In this document: positions 43,472 through 51,181 of the stretch, one piece after another
How positions within the stretch are numbered: position 1 is the stretch's first letter
Layout: every line of letters starts with the position of its first letter
Assembly (NCBI GenBank): GCA_036498625.1
Contig: DASYFD010000314.1
Coordinates: 14,425-78,424 of the forward strand
Length of the DNA stretch: 64,000 nt
Source of the DNA: VAZQ01 sp036498625
GTDB taxonomy: Bacteria; Pseudomonadota; Alphaproteobacteria; Rhizobiales; Xanthobacteraceae
Direction of reading: 5' to 3'
The notes under the pieces: model-generated
The model's database searches: none
Told to the model about the DNA's origin: nothing
The model's input: only the letters and a program-made list of their open reading frames with translations
Translations under genes and position numbers: made by a program

Positions 43472-43714
43472 TCACAGCTTCAGGTGGCTGTCGTCACAGA
43501 TCGGCGGCGTTTTGGTACGCTTGCAGGTGCACAACAAGGCGCGCCGGTTGCGCTCGACCTTCCATTCCAGCGGCTCGATGCCGGTGCCCTCGTGCGAGCC
43601 GTCACAGAACGGCTGGCTCTGCGAGCGTCCGCAGCGGCACCACCAATAGGTCTCGCCGGCAACGAGCTCGACCAGCACCGGCTCGCGACCGCCGATCTTG
43701 GGTTCGCTGCTCAT
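43472..43714 (-). CDS. CDGSH iron-sulfur domain protein (two motifs)
   Basis: The 80-residue protein has two 2Fe-2S binding units of CDGSH/NEET type: W-C-R-C-G...P-F-C-D-G-S-H and C-T-C-K...P-I-C-D-D-S-H. The three-cysteine, one-histidine ligand sets are complete in both. Roles in redox or Fe-S transfer are proposed for the family. Its ATG overlaps the glyQ stop (ATGA) with GGAGGA upstream, and glyS follows 58 bases later, so it is part of the glyQ-glyS operon. Confidence 0.88.
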   Translation of the reverse strand: MSSEPKIGGREPVLVELVAGETYWWCRCGRSQSQPFCDGSHEGTGIEPLEWKVERNRRALLCTCKRTKTPPICDDSHLKL

Positions 43715-44670
43715 ACGATTCCTCCTCCGGCCGCGGTCGCGAGCCAAGCCTCGCCGCAGGCCTTGGCGAGCTCGCGCACGCGCAGAATGTAACCCTGCCG
43801 CTCGGTCACCGAGATCACACCGCGTGCATCGAGCAGGTTGAACACGTGGCTCGCCTTGATGCACTGGTCATAAGCCGGCAGCGCCATGAGATGATGGCGC
43901 GCGTTGCCTTTGACCCCCCACCCGGCCGCCAAATACTTGCGGCAGGCCGCCTCCGCCATCTTGAACTGCTCGAACAGCATATCGGTGTCGGCGACCTCGA
44001 AATTGTGCCGTGAATATTCCTGCTCGGCCTGCAGGAAGACGTCCCCATAGGTCACCCGCCGGGCATCGTCGCGGCCGTTGAAATTGAGGTCGTAGACGCG
44101 TTCGACGCCCTGCACATACATGGCGAGCCGCTCCAGCCCATAGGTGAGCTCGCCCGAGACCGGAGCGCATTCGAAGCCGGCGACCTGCTGGAAATAGGTG
44201 AACTGCGACACTTCCATGCCGTCGCACCAGCACTCCCAGCCGAGCCCCCAGGCGCCGAGCGTCGGGCTTTCCCAGTCGTCCTCGACAAAACGGATGTCAT
44301 GCAGCTTGGCATCGACGCCGATCTCGGCGAGCGACTTGAGATAGAGGTCCTGCAGATCGGGCGGCGACGGCTTCAGGATCACCTGGAACTGATAATAGTG
44401 CTGCAGCCGGTTGGGATTCTCGCCGTAGCGGCCGTCCTTCGGCCGGCGCGAGGGCTGCACATAGGCGGCATTCCAGGGCCTGGGTCCAAGCGAGCGCAGC
44501 GTGGTCGCCGGATGAAAGGTGCCGGCCCCGACCTCCATGTCATAGGGCTGCAGGATCACGCAGCCATAGTCCGCCCAATAGCGCTCGAGCGCCAGGATCA
44601 GCCCCTGGAACGAGCGCCTGGGATCCATGTGATCCGGATGCGTGCTGGGAGGCGGATCGACAGCGGCCAT
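43711..44670 (-). CDS. glyQ: Glycyl-tRNA synthetase alpha subunit
   Basis: The 319-residue protein carries the class II motifs in Q-G-L-I-L-A-L-E-R-Y-W, E-V-G-A-G-T-F-H-P-A-T and Q-P-S-R-R-P-K-D-G-R-Y-G-E-N-P, followed by Y-Y-Q-F-Q-V-I-L-K-P-S-P. It is the catalytic subunit for tRNA-Gly charging. It is first in the operon with the CDGSH gene and glyS. An earlier in-frame start than M1 is not needed for the family match. Confidence 0.95.
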   Translation of the reverse strand: MAAVDPPPSTHPDHMDPRRSFQGLILALERYWADYGCVILQPYDMEVGAGTFHPATTLRSLGPRPWNAAYVQPSRRPKDGRYGENPNRLQHYYQFQVILKPSPPDLQDLYLKSLAEIGVDAKLHDIRFVEDDWESPTLGAWGLGWECWCDGMEVSQFTYFQQVAGFECAPVSGELTYGLERLAMYVQGVERVYDLNFNGRDDARRVTYGDVFLQAEQEYSRHNFEVADTDMLFEQFKMAEAACRKYLAAGWGVKGNARHHLMALPAYDQCIKASHVFNLLDARGVISVTERQGYILRVRELAKACGEAWLATAAGGGIV

Positions 44671-44746
44671 TGCGCAATTTCGTGCTTGAGGATTGGGCGC
44701 GGACCCTATCGGGGGGGCCCGGAGGGGTCAAGAAACTCGTCCCGAA

Positions 44747-44814
44747 GGGCGGCCACAAGGGCCGCCCCTACGCAACGGCCGGTTTCGTAGGGGCGCCCCT
44801 CGTGGGCGCCCGCG
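44747..44814. repeat. Long inverted repeat with 26-base arms
   Basis: The left arm begins GGGCGGCCACAAGGGCC and ends CCCCTACG. The right arm is its complement with three mismatches in 26 bases. Each arm is itself a hairpin. This GGGC-CCACAAGGG-GCCCCTAC type repeat is widespread in bacterial genomes. It sits between the divergent glyQ and Bug genes. Confidence 0.8.
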
Positions 44815-44910
44815 CGGGCGACATATGCGCGCGCCGGGCTGCCGGCACCATGGCCCAACCGGGTCCGGGAGGTTAATCTCCGCCAAGCTGCGAAGCCTTG
44901 GAGGAACGAC

Positions 44911-45906
44911 GTGGGACACTCTCGCCGACTGAATGCCCTCATTGCCGTGGGATCGATCGCAGGCGCCTTGCTGGCGCCTGGCGCGGCGCCGGCGCAGACC
45001 TATCCGAACCATCCGGTCAGGCTGGTGGTCGGATTCGCGCCCGGCGGAAACACCGACCTCATTGCCCGCATCGTCGCCGACAAGGTGCAAGGCGTGCTCG
45101 GGCAAAGGGTCATTATCGACAACCGCGGCGGCGCCAACGGCGCCATCGCGGCCGACACGGTGGCAAAGGCGGCGCCCGACGGCTACACGCTGTTCTTCAC
45201 CACCGTGGGGGCGGTCGCGATCAATCCCGCCTTCCGCAAGGATCTGCCCTACGATCCGGTCAAGGATTTCGCGCCGGTCGCCCTCATCGGCCGCGCCGCG
45301 CCGGTGCTCGCGGTGGACCCCACGCTCGGGATCAAGTCCGCCCGCGACCTGGTGGCGCTCGCCAAGCAGAAACCCAACACCGTGAGTGTCGGCATGACCG
45401 GCGTCGGCGCCATCTCCCACATGGCGCTCGAATTGTTCGAGTCCACCGCCGACGTGAAGTTCGTCCATGTTCCGTTTCGCGGCTCGGGACCGGCGCTCGC
45501 CGATCTCCTGGGCGGGCATGTCAACGGAATCATGATCGACGTCTCGGTCATGCTCGAGCACATCAAGGCCGGCAAGATCAGGCCGCTCGGCACCACCTCG
45601 GCGGTGCGCTCCGATCTGGTGCCGGATATCCCGACCCTGGTGGAGCAGGGCTATCCGGGCGCGGTGGCGGAAAACTGGACCGCGCTGTTCGCGCCGGCCA
45701 AGACCCCGCCCGAGGTCATCGCCAAGCTCAATGCCGCATTCCTCGCAACCGTCAACGAACCCGACATGCGCCGCAAGTTCGCCGAGAATGCAATCTCGGC
45801 GGCGCCGAGCTCGCCGGAGGAGCTCGGCCAGCTGCTGCGCAGCGAGATCGTGAAATGGGACACGCTGATCCGCGAGAAGGGCATCACCATCAAGCCCGAG
45901 GAATGA
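44911..45906 (+). CDS. Bug-family (TctC-like) periplasmic solute receptor
   Basis: The 331-residue precursor starts at GTG after GGAGGA, with signal peptide (LIAVGSIAGALLAPGAAPA). It has the family pattern Y-P-N-H-P-V-R-L-V-V-G-F-A-P-G-G-N-T-D, I-I-D-N-R-G-G-A-N-G and A-P-D-G-Y-T-L-F-F. Bug proteins bind carboxylic acids in the periplasm. No TctAB permease is adjacent, so it is an orphan receptor. A MAPEG gene follows after ~60 bases. Confidence 0.85.
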   Translation: MGHSRRLNALIAVGSIAGALLAPGAAPAQTYPNHPVRLVVGFAPGGNTDLIARIVADKVQGVLGQRVIIDNRGGANGAIAADTVAKAAPDGYTLFFTTVGAVAINPAFRKDLPYDPVKDFAPVALIGRAAPVLAVDPTLGIKSARDLVALAKQKPNTVSVGMTGVGAISHMALELFESTADVKFVHVPFRGSGPALADLLGGHVNGIMIDVSVMLEHIKAGKIRPLGTTSAVRSDLVPDIPTLVEQGYPGAVAENWTALFAPAKTPPEVIAKLNAAFLATVNEPDMRRKFAENAISAAPSSPEELGQLLRSEIVKWDTLIREKGITIKPEE

Positions 45907-45967
45907 GCTTCAAGAAAACCTTGCCTGCCTGATTTGCGTCCGCCGTCAATCGTAGCGGAGAGCCGTC

Positions 45968-46360
45968 ATGACGCCCGATCTCAAGTACCTCGCCTACACC
46001 GCAATCCTTACGGCCGCACTTTGGATTCCCTACATCGTCTGCCAGGTGATGACCAACGGGTTTCTGACACCGCCGAACTATGTGGATCCCGCCGCGCGGC
46101 CGGTCCCGGCCTGGGGCAAGCGCGCCGACCGCGCCCATCTCAATGCGGTGGAAACCTTCGCACCCTTTGCGGCACTGGTGCTCATCGCTCACGTGTCCGG
46201 CAAAGCCGATGCGATGACGGCGTTCTGGTCGATGTGTTTCTTCTGGCTGCGGCTCGCGCATGCCGTGGTCTATTTGGCCGCCATACCCTACGTGCGGACG
46301 CTGATCTTCACCTTGGGCTTCGTCGCGGTGGTCGGGATTTTCTGGGAAGTGATCAAGTAG
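45968..46360 (+). CDS. MAPEG-family membrane protein
   Basis: This 130-residue, four-helix protein has the family block G-K-R-A-D-R-A-H-L-N-A-V-E-T-F-A-P-F-A and later F-F-W-L-R-L-A-H-A-V-V-Y, the conserved R-A-x-x-N and R-L/H-Y regions of MAPEG proteins. The family includes membrane glutathione transferases and eicosanoid enzymes; bacterial substrates are mostly unknown. AGAG precedes the ATG. Confidence 0.85.
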   Translation: MTPDLKYLAYTAILTAALWIPYIVCQVMTNGFLTPPNYVDPAARPVPAWGKRADRAHLNAVETFAPFAALVLIAHVSGKADAMTAFWSMCFFWLRLAHAVVYLAAIPYVRTLIFTLGFVAVVGIFWEVIK

Positions 46361-46378
46361 CGGCGCAAGCGCCAGCGC

Positions 46379-46585
46379 TTATATCACGCGCCATTCGCCG
46401 GTCGCGGGATCGCGCCGCAGCGTGGGCAGCGCCTCGCGCCGGAGCGGATCGACCGCCCTGACCTTGATGCGGTCGAGCTCCTCGCCGAAGCGGCGCGCTT
46501 CCCTCACGGCCCAGTGCACGATGGCGGCAGCACCGGCGGCGCCGAGCGCGAGCTTGACCAGCGGCGGGATGACGAGCGGCGGCAT
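46379..46585 (-). CDS. Small hypothetical protein with one membrane helix
   Basis: The 68-residue protein has a helix (PLVKLALGAAGAAAIVHW) followed by a basic/acidic region and L-R-R-D-P-A-T-G-E-W-R-V at the C-terminus, a motif frequent in small conserved rhizobial proteins. ATG at 46585 has GGAGA upstream. It lies 36 bases downstream of the S49 peptidase gene on the same strand and may be co-transcribed. Function is unknown. Confidence 0.6.
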   Translation of the reverse strand: MPPLVIPPLVKLALGAAGAAAIVHWAVREARRFGEELDRIKVRAVDPLRREALPTLRRDPATGEWRVI

Positions 46586-46621
46586 CGGTGGTCTCCTTCT
46601 TGGTTGCGCAGTGCCCGGCAA

Positions 46622-47548
46622 CTACAGTCCATAACGCGCCCACAGGGCGCGGGCCTCCAGGGCAGAGATGATGCCGCCCGCGAGCTCGGCGCCGTGCGAC
46701 AGCGGATCGAACCCCGACACGATGCCCCGCAGCCCGATGCCCGGCCGCGCGCGACCGAACAGATTGCGCTCCGCGGCGACCAGCGGGGTCATCACCTTAT
46801 CGCCGAAGCGCGCCCGCAGGGTCGAGCGCAGGTCTCCGATCTCGTCGGCAAGGCCGAGCTCGATCGCCTTGGTTCCGGACCAATATTCGCCGGAAAACAG
46901 GGTTTTTTCGGGGCCTTTGAGCCGCCCGCCGCGGCTCTGCTTCACCAGGTCGATGAAGCCCTGGTGAATCTCGTTCTGCAGCGCCTTGAGGCGCTCCACG
47001 TCGTCGGGGTTCTCGGGCAGGAATGGATCGAGCGTGGCCTTGTGCTCGCCCGCCGTATAGAGCCGCCGCTCGATGCCCAGCCGCTCCATCAACTTGGGAA
47101 ACCCGAAGGAGCCGCCGACCACCCCGATCGAGCCGAGGATGGAGGAGACGTCGCAGACGATCTCCTCGGCCGCGCAGGCCACCATGTAGCCGCCCGAGGC
47201 GCCCACATCCTCCACGAAGGCGATCACCGGCAGCTTCTTCTCCTCGGCGTGCTGGCGGATGCGGCGGTAGATCAGATGCGATTGCACCGGCGAGCCGCCC
47301 GGGGAATTGATGACGAGGGCGACCGCGCGGGCGTTGCGCATCCCGAACGCCCGCTCGAGCGGGCGCGCCATGCTGGCGAGCGTGACGCCGGGCTTGAGCG
47401 GGGTCGAGAAACCGATCACGCCGTTGAGCCGCACCACCGGCACCACCGGGATGTCGCCGCGAAAGCGCTTGGGAACAAGCGGCCGCAATACCTTGCCGAC
47501 GCCGGCGAGAAGCTCACGGAATTGGTCGGACATGCCGGTGTCACCCAT
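46622..47548 (-). CDS. S49-family peptidase (SppA/SohB-like)
   Basis: The 308-residue protein has the ClpP-like fold signature: V-A-L-V-I-N-S-P-G-G-S-P and F-V-E-D-V-G-A-S-G-G-Y-M, where the serine is the likely nucleophile. S-I-L-G-S-I-G-V-V and the late Y-W-S-G-T-K-A-I-E-L-G-L-A-D follow. These peptidases degrade signal peptides and membrane proteins. No N-terminal anchor is visible, so it is the short soluble type. The start could also be M6 (47533). Confidence 0.88.
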   Translation of the reverse strand: MGDTGMSDQFRELLAGVGKVLRPLVPKRFRGDIPVVPVVRLNGVIGFSTPLKPGVTLASMARPLERAFGMRNARAVALVINSPGGSPVQSHLIYRRIRQHAEEKKLPVIAFVEDVGASGGYMVACAAEEIVCDVSSILGSIGVVGGSFGFPKLMERLGIERRLYTAGEHKATLDPFLPENPDDVERLKALQNEIHQGFIDLVKQSRGGRLKGPEKTLFSGEYWSGTKAIELGLADEIGDLRSTLRARFGDKVMTPLVAAERNLFGRARPGIGLRGIVSGFDPLSHGAELAGGIISALEARALWARYGL

Positions 47549-47871
47549 CCCGACCAGATAGGCCTCGCAGGCGGGCCGCTCAAGTTACCATTTGCTTAAC
47601 GTTGGAACGCTATTTGCAGTGAAGACGTACACAGACCGGCAAGATTGTTGGCTTGGTCACAACCGGAACGGCGAAGCGATCAATGAAAATATTCATTCTG
47701 ATGGCTCTTTTCAGCGCAATTGCCGCGGCTTCCCACCTCCGGAACCCTGGCGAGCAGCCCAAGCCGGCGGCCTGATCGGCGATCCACCTTCCACACCAAA
47801 GTGCCGCACCCGCAAGCAGTCTGCACAACTTGCGGGCAGTACAGGCATCGCCAGACACGCGGAATTAAAGC
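47549..47871. other. Intergenic stretch with a possible 30-residue ORF
   Basis: This lies between the starts and ends of two minus-strand genes. Only a tiny plus-strand frame (47683-47775) looks protein-like. No terminator or repeat was seen. Confidence 0.4.
47683..47775 (+). CDS. Possible 30-residue secreted or membrane peptide
   Basis: ATG 47683 opens a 30-codon frame beginning M-K-I-F-I-L-M-A-L-F-S-A-I-A-A-A, signal-like, then a polar end N-P-G-E-Q-P-K-P-A-A. The ribosome binding site is weak (GAAG). The surrounding DNA is AT-richer than its neighbours, as promoters and small genes are. Tentative. Confidence 0.3.
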   Translation: MKIFILMALFSAIAAASHLRNPGEQPKPAA

Positions 47872-48651
47872 TTAGATTCGGGCGAGCGGAAGCGTCGCGC
47901 CCGCCCGCAGCACGGCCTCGGCTTGCGGCGTCGGGTGCCCGCCGGCATCGTTGAGGACGAGGCCCGGCAAAACGGCGAGCGGTGCGCGGCTTGCCTTGGT
48001 GGCCCGCACCAGGACTCGGATCGCAGGCTCATCCGGCTTGGGATGGACCGGCAGGATCGCAAACGCGCCAAAAGCGGAATCGAGCGCCCGTCCAAGCTCA
48101 AGCAAGCCATCCGCCCGGAAGATCATAGTCAGCGTGCCGCGCGGGCGCAGGAGCCGGGCCGCGGTCCTGATCCAGGCGTGCAAGGCTTCGGGCGGCGCCG
48201 CATGGGCAAGACGGCGGCGGCGGTCGGGCGAGGTTTGCTGCCGCACCGGATCGTTGAAGGGTGGATTCATCAGCACCCGGGCGACCGTCTCGGGTCCGAG
48301 CCCGGCCGCCGCAAAGGCACGCGCCGGCGCGGCCGCATCGAGGACCACGGACCTTACCCGCGCCGCCAAGCCGTTGAGCGTGGCGTTCGCGGCGGCGAGC
48401 GCGGCGAGCTCCGGATCGATCTCGACCAGCGTGACCGCAATGTCGCGCGCCCGTGCCGCCAGCGCGAGGCCGGCGGCCCCGACCCCGGCCCCGAGATCGA
48501 CCACCTGCTCGCCGGGCTGCACCGGACAGGCGGCGGCCAGCAAGATCGCATCGTGCCCGACCCGATGCCCGCGCCGCGGCTGCCGCAACCGCAAAGCGCC
48601 GCCCAGCACGGCATCCTCGGTCAATGGGCCGGGACGCGGCTCAGCGGACAT
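47872..48651 (-). CDS. N6-adenine methyltransferase, tRNA1(Val)-type (TrmN6-like)
   Basis: The 259-residue SAM-dependent methyltransferase has the motif I pattern V-V-D-L-G-A-G-V-G-A-A-G and the catalytic N-P-P-F in V-L-M-N-P-P-F-N-D-P, plus the family N-terminal L-R-Q-P-R-R-G-H-R-V-G-H-D. TrmN6 methylates A37 of tRNA-Val. Its ATG overlaps the end of the DUF2007 gene by 11 bases, so the two are coupled. Confidence 0.85.
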   Translation of the reverse strand: MSAEPRPGPLTEDAVLGGALRLRQPRRGHRVGHDAILLAAACPVQPGEQVVDLGAGVGAAGLALAARARDIAVTLVEIDPELAALAAANATLNGLAARVRSVVLDAAAPARAFAAAGLGPETVARVLMNPPFNDPVRQQTSPDRRRRLAHAAPPEALHAWIRTAARLLRPRGTLTMIFRADGLLELGRALDSAFGAFAILPVHPKPDEPAIRVLVRATKASRAPLAVLPGLVLNDAGGHPTPQAEAVLRAGATLPLARI

Positions 48652-48871
48652 CGCCGAGCAGCTCGTGGCCCAGTCCCGCCGCTTGCAGGAGCCGGCGGGC
48701 GGCGTCGACGTCCTCCTCGGCCACCAGAACCCGGCGCGGCAGAATGCCGATCGAGCCCTCGAGCACGCTCATGTTCTGGTCGAAGACCAGATGTGGGATG
48801 GCGGCACCATCCAGGAGTGCCGCGACCGCGGAGACCAAGACCGCATCATTGGTGCGTACCAGCTCGCGCAA
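48641..48871 (-). CDS. DUF2007 domain protein
   Basis: The 76-residue protein has the DUF2007 pattern R-E-L-V-R-T-N-D-A-V-L-V-S, L-L-D-G-A-A-I, and V-L-V-A-E-E-D-V-D-A-A-R-R-L-L. The family is described as putative signal-transducing and is related to a PII-like fold. It begins at TTG with GGGAGA five bases upstream, an unusual start. It is followed by the overlapping methyltransferase gene, a pairing common in this order. Confidence 0.8.
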   Translation of the reverse strand: MRELVRTNDAVLVSAVAALLDGAAIPHLVFDQNMSVLEGSIGILPRRVLVAEEDVDAARRLLQAAGLGHELLGDVR

Positions 48872-48903
48872 GGCATTCTCCCTTCACGGCCGCCGGCGGC
48901 CCT

Positions 48904-49896
48904 TCATGACCGTCTGCGGTCGTGATCCCGGCCGGGCGCCTGCTGCGCCAGATACGCGAGCAGCTTCACCTCGCGCCGGCCCTTGGTCACCGTATCAAGA
49001 ATGAGACCCGCAACCACGAAAAGAAAGGCCAGCAGCATCAGGCCGGTCGAGAGGATCGCGGTCGGAACGCGCGGAACCACGCCTTGCTCCAGGTAGGTGG
49101 CAAAGACCGGGAGCGCCAGAACGATCGAGATGACGGCGAGCACCGTGCCGACACCGCTGAAGAAGGCGAGCGGCCGCTCGGTGCGGTAGAGGTTGGCGAT
49201 AGTCTTGAGAATGCGCAGTCCGTCGCGCCAGGTGCTGAGCTTCGACGCCGACCCGACCGGGCGGGCGTAATAGGGCGTCGCGATCTCGGCCGTGGGCAGC
49301 TCGAGCTCGAGCGCATGGACGGTCAGCTCGATCTCGATCTCGAAGCCGCGCGACAGGACCGGAAACGACTTCACGAACCGCCGCGAGAACACCCGGTAGC
49401 CCGACAGGATGTCGGTAAAGGTGGCATTGAACACCCAATCGACGGCCGCCGAGAACAGCCGGTTCCCGAACCGGTGCCCGGTGCGATAGGCGGCCTCGTC
49501 GCCATCGATGCGAGCCGCCACCACCATGTCGAGCCGGTCCTCCAGCAGCTTCGCGATCAAGGCGCGCACGCTCGCCGCGTCATAGGTGGCATCGCCGTCG
49601 ACCAGAACGATCACGTCGGCATCCACATCGGCAAACATCCGCCGTACCACGTTACCCTTGCCCTGATGGGTCTCGCGGCCCACCACGGCGCCAGCCCGGC
49701 GGGCGACCTCGACGGTGCGGTCGGTGGAATTGTTGTCGTAGACGTAGATGGTGGCTTCCGGCAGGGCCGAGCGGAAGTCGGCCACCACCCTGGCGATTGC
49801 GACCTCTTCATTGAAGCAGGGCACCAGGACGGCGATCCGCTGGCCGGCCAGATCGAGCCCGGCCGCGACTGCCGGCATCACCTCGGCTTTGATCAT
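48904..49896 (-). CDS. Family 2 glycosyltransferase, polyprenyl-phosphate type
   Basis: The 330-residue enzyme has the GT-A nucleotide-sugar region V-P-C-F-N-E-E-V-A-I, Y-V-Y-D-N-N-S-T-D-R-T, and the metal motif V-D-G-D-A-T-Y-D. Two C-terminal membrane helices follow (VGTVLAVISIVLALPVFATYL and GLMLLAFLFVVAGLIL). This is the DPM1/GtrB-like layout that loads sugars onto a lipid carrier. GAGG precedes the ATG. It is divergent from the polyprenyl synthase gene, which may make the lipid. Confidence 0.88.
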   Translation of the reverse strand: MIKAEVMPAVAAGLDLAGQRIAVLVPCFNEEVAIARVVADFRSALPEATIYVYDNNSTDRTVEVARRAGAVVGRETHQGKGNVVRRMFADVDADVIVLVDGDATYDAASVRALIAKLLEDRLDMVVAARIDGDEAAYRTGHRFGNRLFSAAVDWVFNATFTDILSGYRVFSRRFVKSFPVLSRGFEIEIELTVHALELELPTAEIATPYYARPVGSASKLSTWRDGLRILKTIANLYRTERPLAFFSGVGTVLAVISIVLALPVFATYLEQGVVPRVPTAILSTGLMLLAFLFVVAGLILDTVTKGRREVKLLAYLAQQAPGRDHDRRRS

Positions 49897-50050
49897 CGAT
49901 CCTCTACCCCGGCGGTTTCGGCCGATTCGGCGGCCAACCGCGGTTGCGGGTTTGGCGCCCGGCGCCGTGACCTAAACCATGGATGAACCGCGTAGGACAT
50001 TTTGCGTACTTGCCCCCATACCATAGCGTTTCTATGCTCGCGCGTCCCTC

Positions 50051-51076
50051 ATGCGGAGCGCCGCTTTGGCCGTCATCGTCCCCTTCGAAAGCCCTTCCTC
50101 ACCCTCCATCGCGCCGCTGATCAAGCTCGTGGCCCCCGACATGGAACGGGTCAACACCACCATCCTGTCGCGGACCGGATCGGAGGTGACGATGATTCCG
50201 GAGATCGCCCAGCACCTGATCGAGTCGGGCGGCAAGCGGCTGCGGCCGATGCTCACCCTGGCGATGGCCCAGATGGCGGGCTACGGGGGCGACGGCCACA
50301 TCAAGCTCGCCGCCGCGGTCGAGTTCATGCACACCGCGACGCTGCTGCACGACGACGTCGTGGACGAAAGCGAGATGCGCCGCGGCCGGCTCGCCGCCCG
50401 CATGCTCTGGGGCAACGAGGCGAGCGTGCTGGTCGGCGACTTCCTCCTGGGCCAAGCCTTCAAGATGATGGTCGAGGTCGGCTCGCTGCGCTCGCTCGAG
50501 ATTCTCTCCTCGGCTGCCGCCATCATCGCCGAGGGCGAGGTGATGCAGCTCGCCGCCGCCAAGAACACCGCCACCACCGAGGACGAATATCTCAGCGTGA
50601 TCCGCGGCAAGACCGCCGAACTGTTCGCGGCGGCCTGCGAGGTCGGGCCGGCGCTGGGCGCGCGCCCCAAGGCCGAGCAGTCGGCCTGCCGCTCCTTCGG
50701 CATGAACCTCGGCATCGCGTTCCAGCTGGTCGACGATGCGCTCGATTACGGCGGCAAGGCCGCCAAGCTCGGCAAGAATGTCGGCGACGATTTTCGCGAA
50801 GGCAAGATCACGCTGCCGGTGGTGCTCTCCTTCCGCCGCGGCTCAGAGGCCGAGCGCACGTTCTGGTGCCGCGTGCTGGAGGACGGCGATGCGAGCGAGG
50901 CCGATCTCGAGCATGCGATCGGCCTGATGACCAAGCACCGGGCGCTCGAGGACACGATCCAGCGCGCCCGCCATTATGGGGCGATCGCCAAGGACGCGCT
51001 GGCGCTGTTCCCGGCCTCGCCCATGAAGGAGGCGCTCGAGGAGACGGTCGAGTTCTGCATCGCGCGCTCGAATTAG
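50051..51076 (+). CDS. ispB: Polyprenyl (octaprenyl-type) diphosphate synthase
   Basis: The 341-residue E-isoprenyl synthase has the first Asp-rich motif in L-L-H-D-D-V-V-D-E-S and the second in L-V-D-D-A-L-D-Y-G-G, then G-D-D-F-R-E-G-K-I-T-L-P-V, typical for long-chain synthases that make the ubiquinone side chain. The substrate chain length is not certain. Its stop codon lies at the edge of a GTAGGATGGG repeat. Confidence 0.92.
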   Translation: MRSAALAVIVPFESPSSPSIAPLIKLVAPDMERVNTTILSRTGSEVTMIPEIAQHLIESGGKRLRPMLTLAMAQMAGYGGDGHIKLAAAVEFMHTATLLHDDVVDESEMRRGRLAARMLWGNEASVLVGDFLLGQAFKMMVEVGSLRSLEILSSAAAIIAEGEVMQLAAAKNTATTEDEYLSVIRGKTAELFAAACEVGPALGARPKAEQSACRSFGMNLGIAFQLVDDALDYGGKAAKLGKNVGDDFREGKITLPVVLSFRRGSEAERTFWCRVLEDGDASEADLEHAIGLMTKHRALEDTIQRARHYGAIAKDALALFPASPMKEALEETVEFCIARSN

Positions 51077-51180
51077 TAGGATGGGCTGAGCTCATAAGGG
51101 CGTTCACGCCCGTTTTCGCGGGCTATGCGAATCCCATCGGCGGCGTTTGATGGGTTTCGCAAGGGCTCAACCCATCCTAC
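51076..51180. repeat. GTAGGATGGG-type palindromic repeat
   Basis: The ends GTAGGATGGGCTGAG and CTCAACCCATCCTAC are inverted repeats (14 of 15). Between them lie further hairpins (GGGCG...CGCCC and GCGAA-ATGGG units). This type is widespread in environmental proteobacteria. It fills exactly the gap between ispB and the Bug gene and ends one base before the ATG of the latter. Confidence 0.85.
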
Positions 51181-51181
51181 A

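Noticed and set aside
46514..47599. A 361-codon plus-strand ORF opposite the S49 peptidase
   Set aside because: It has His/Arg-rich shadow sequence, and the peptidase on the other strand has its catalytic motifs.
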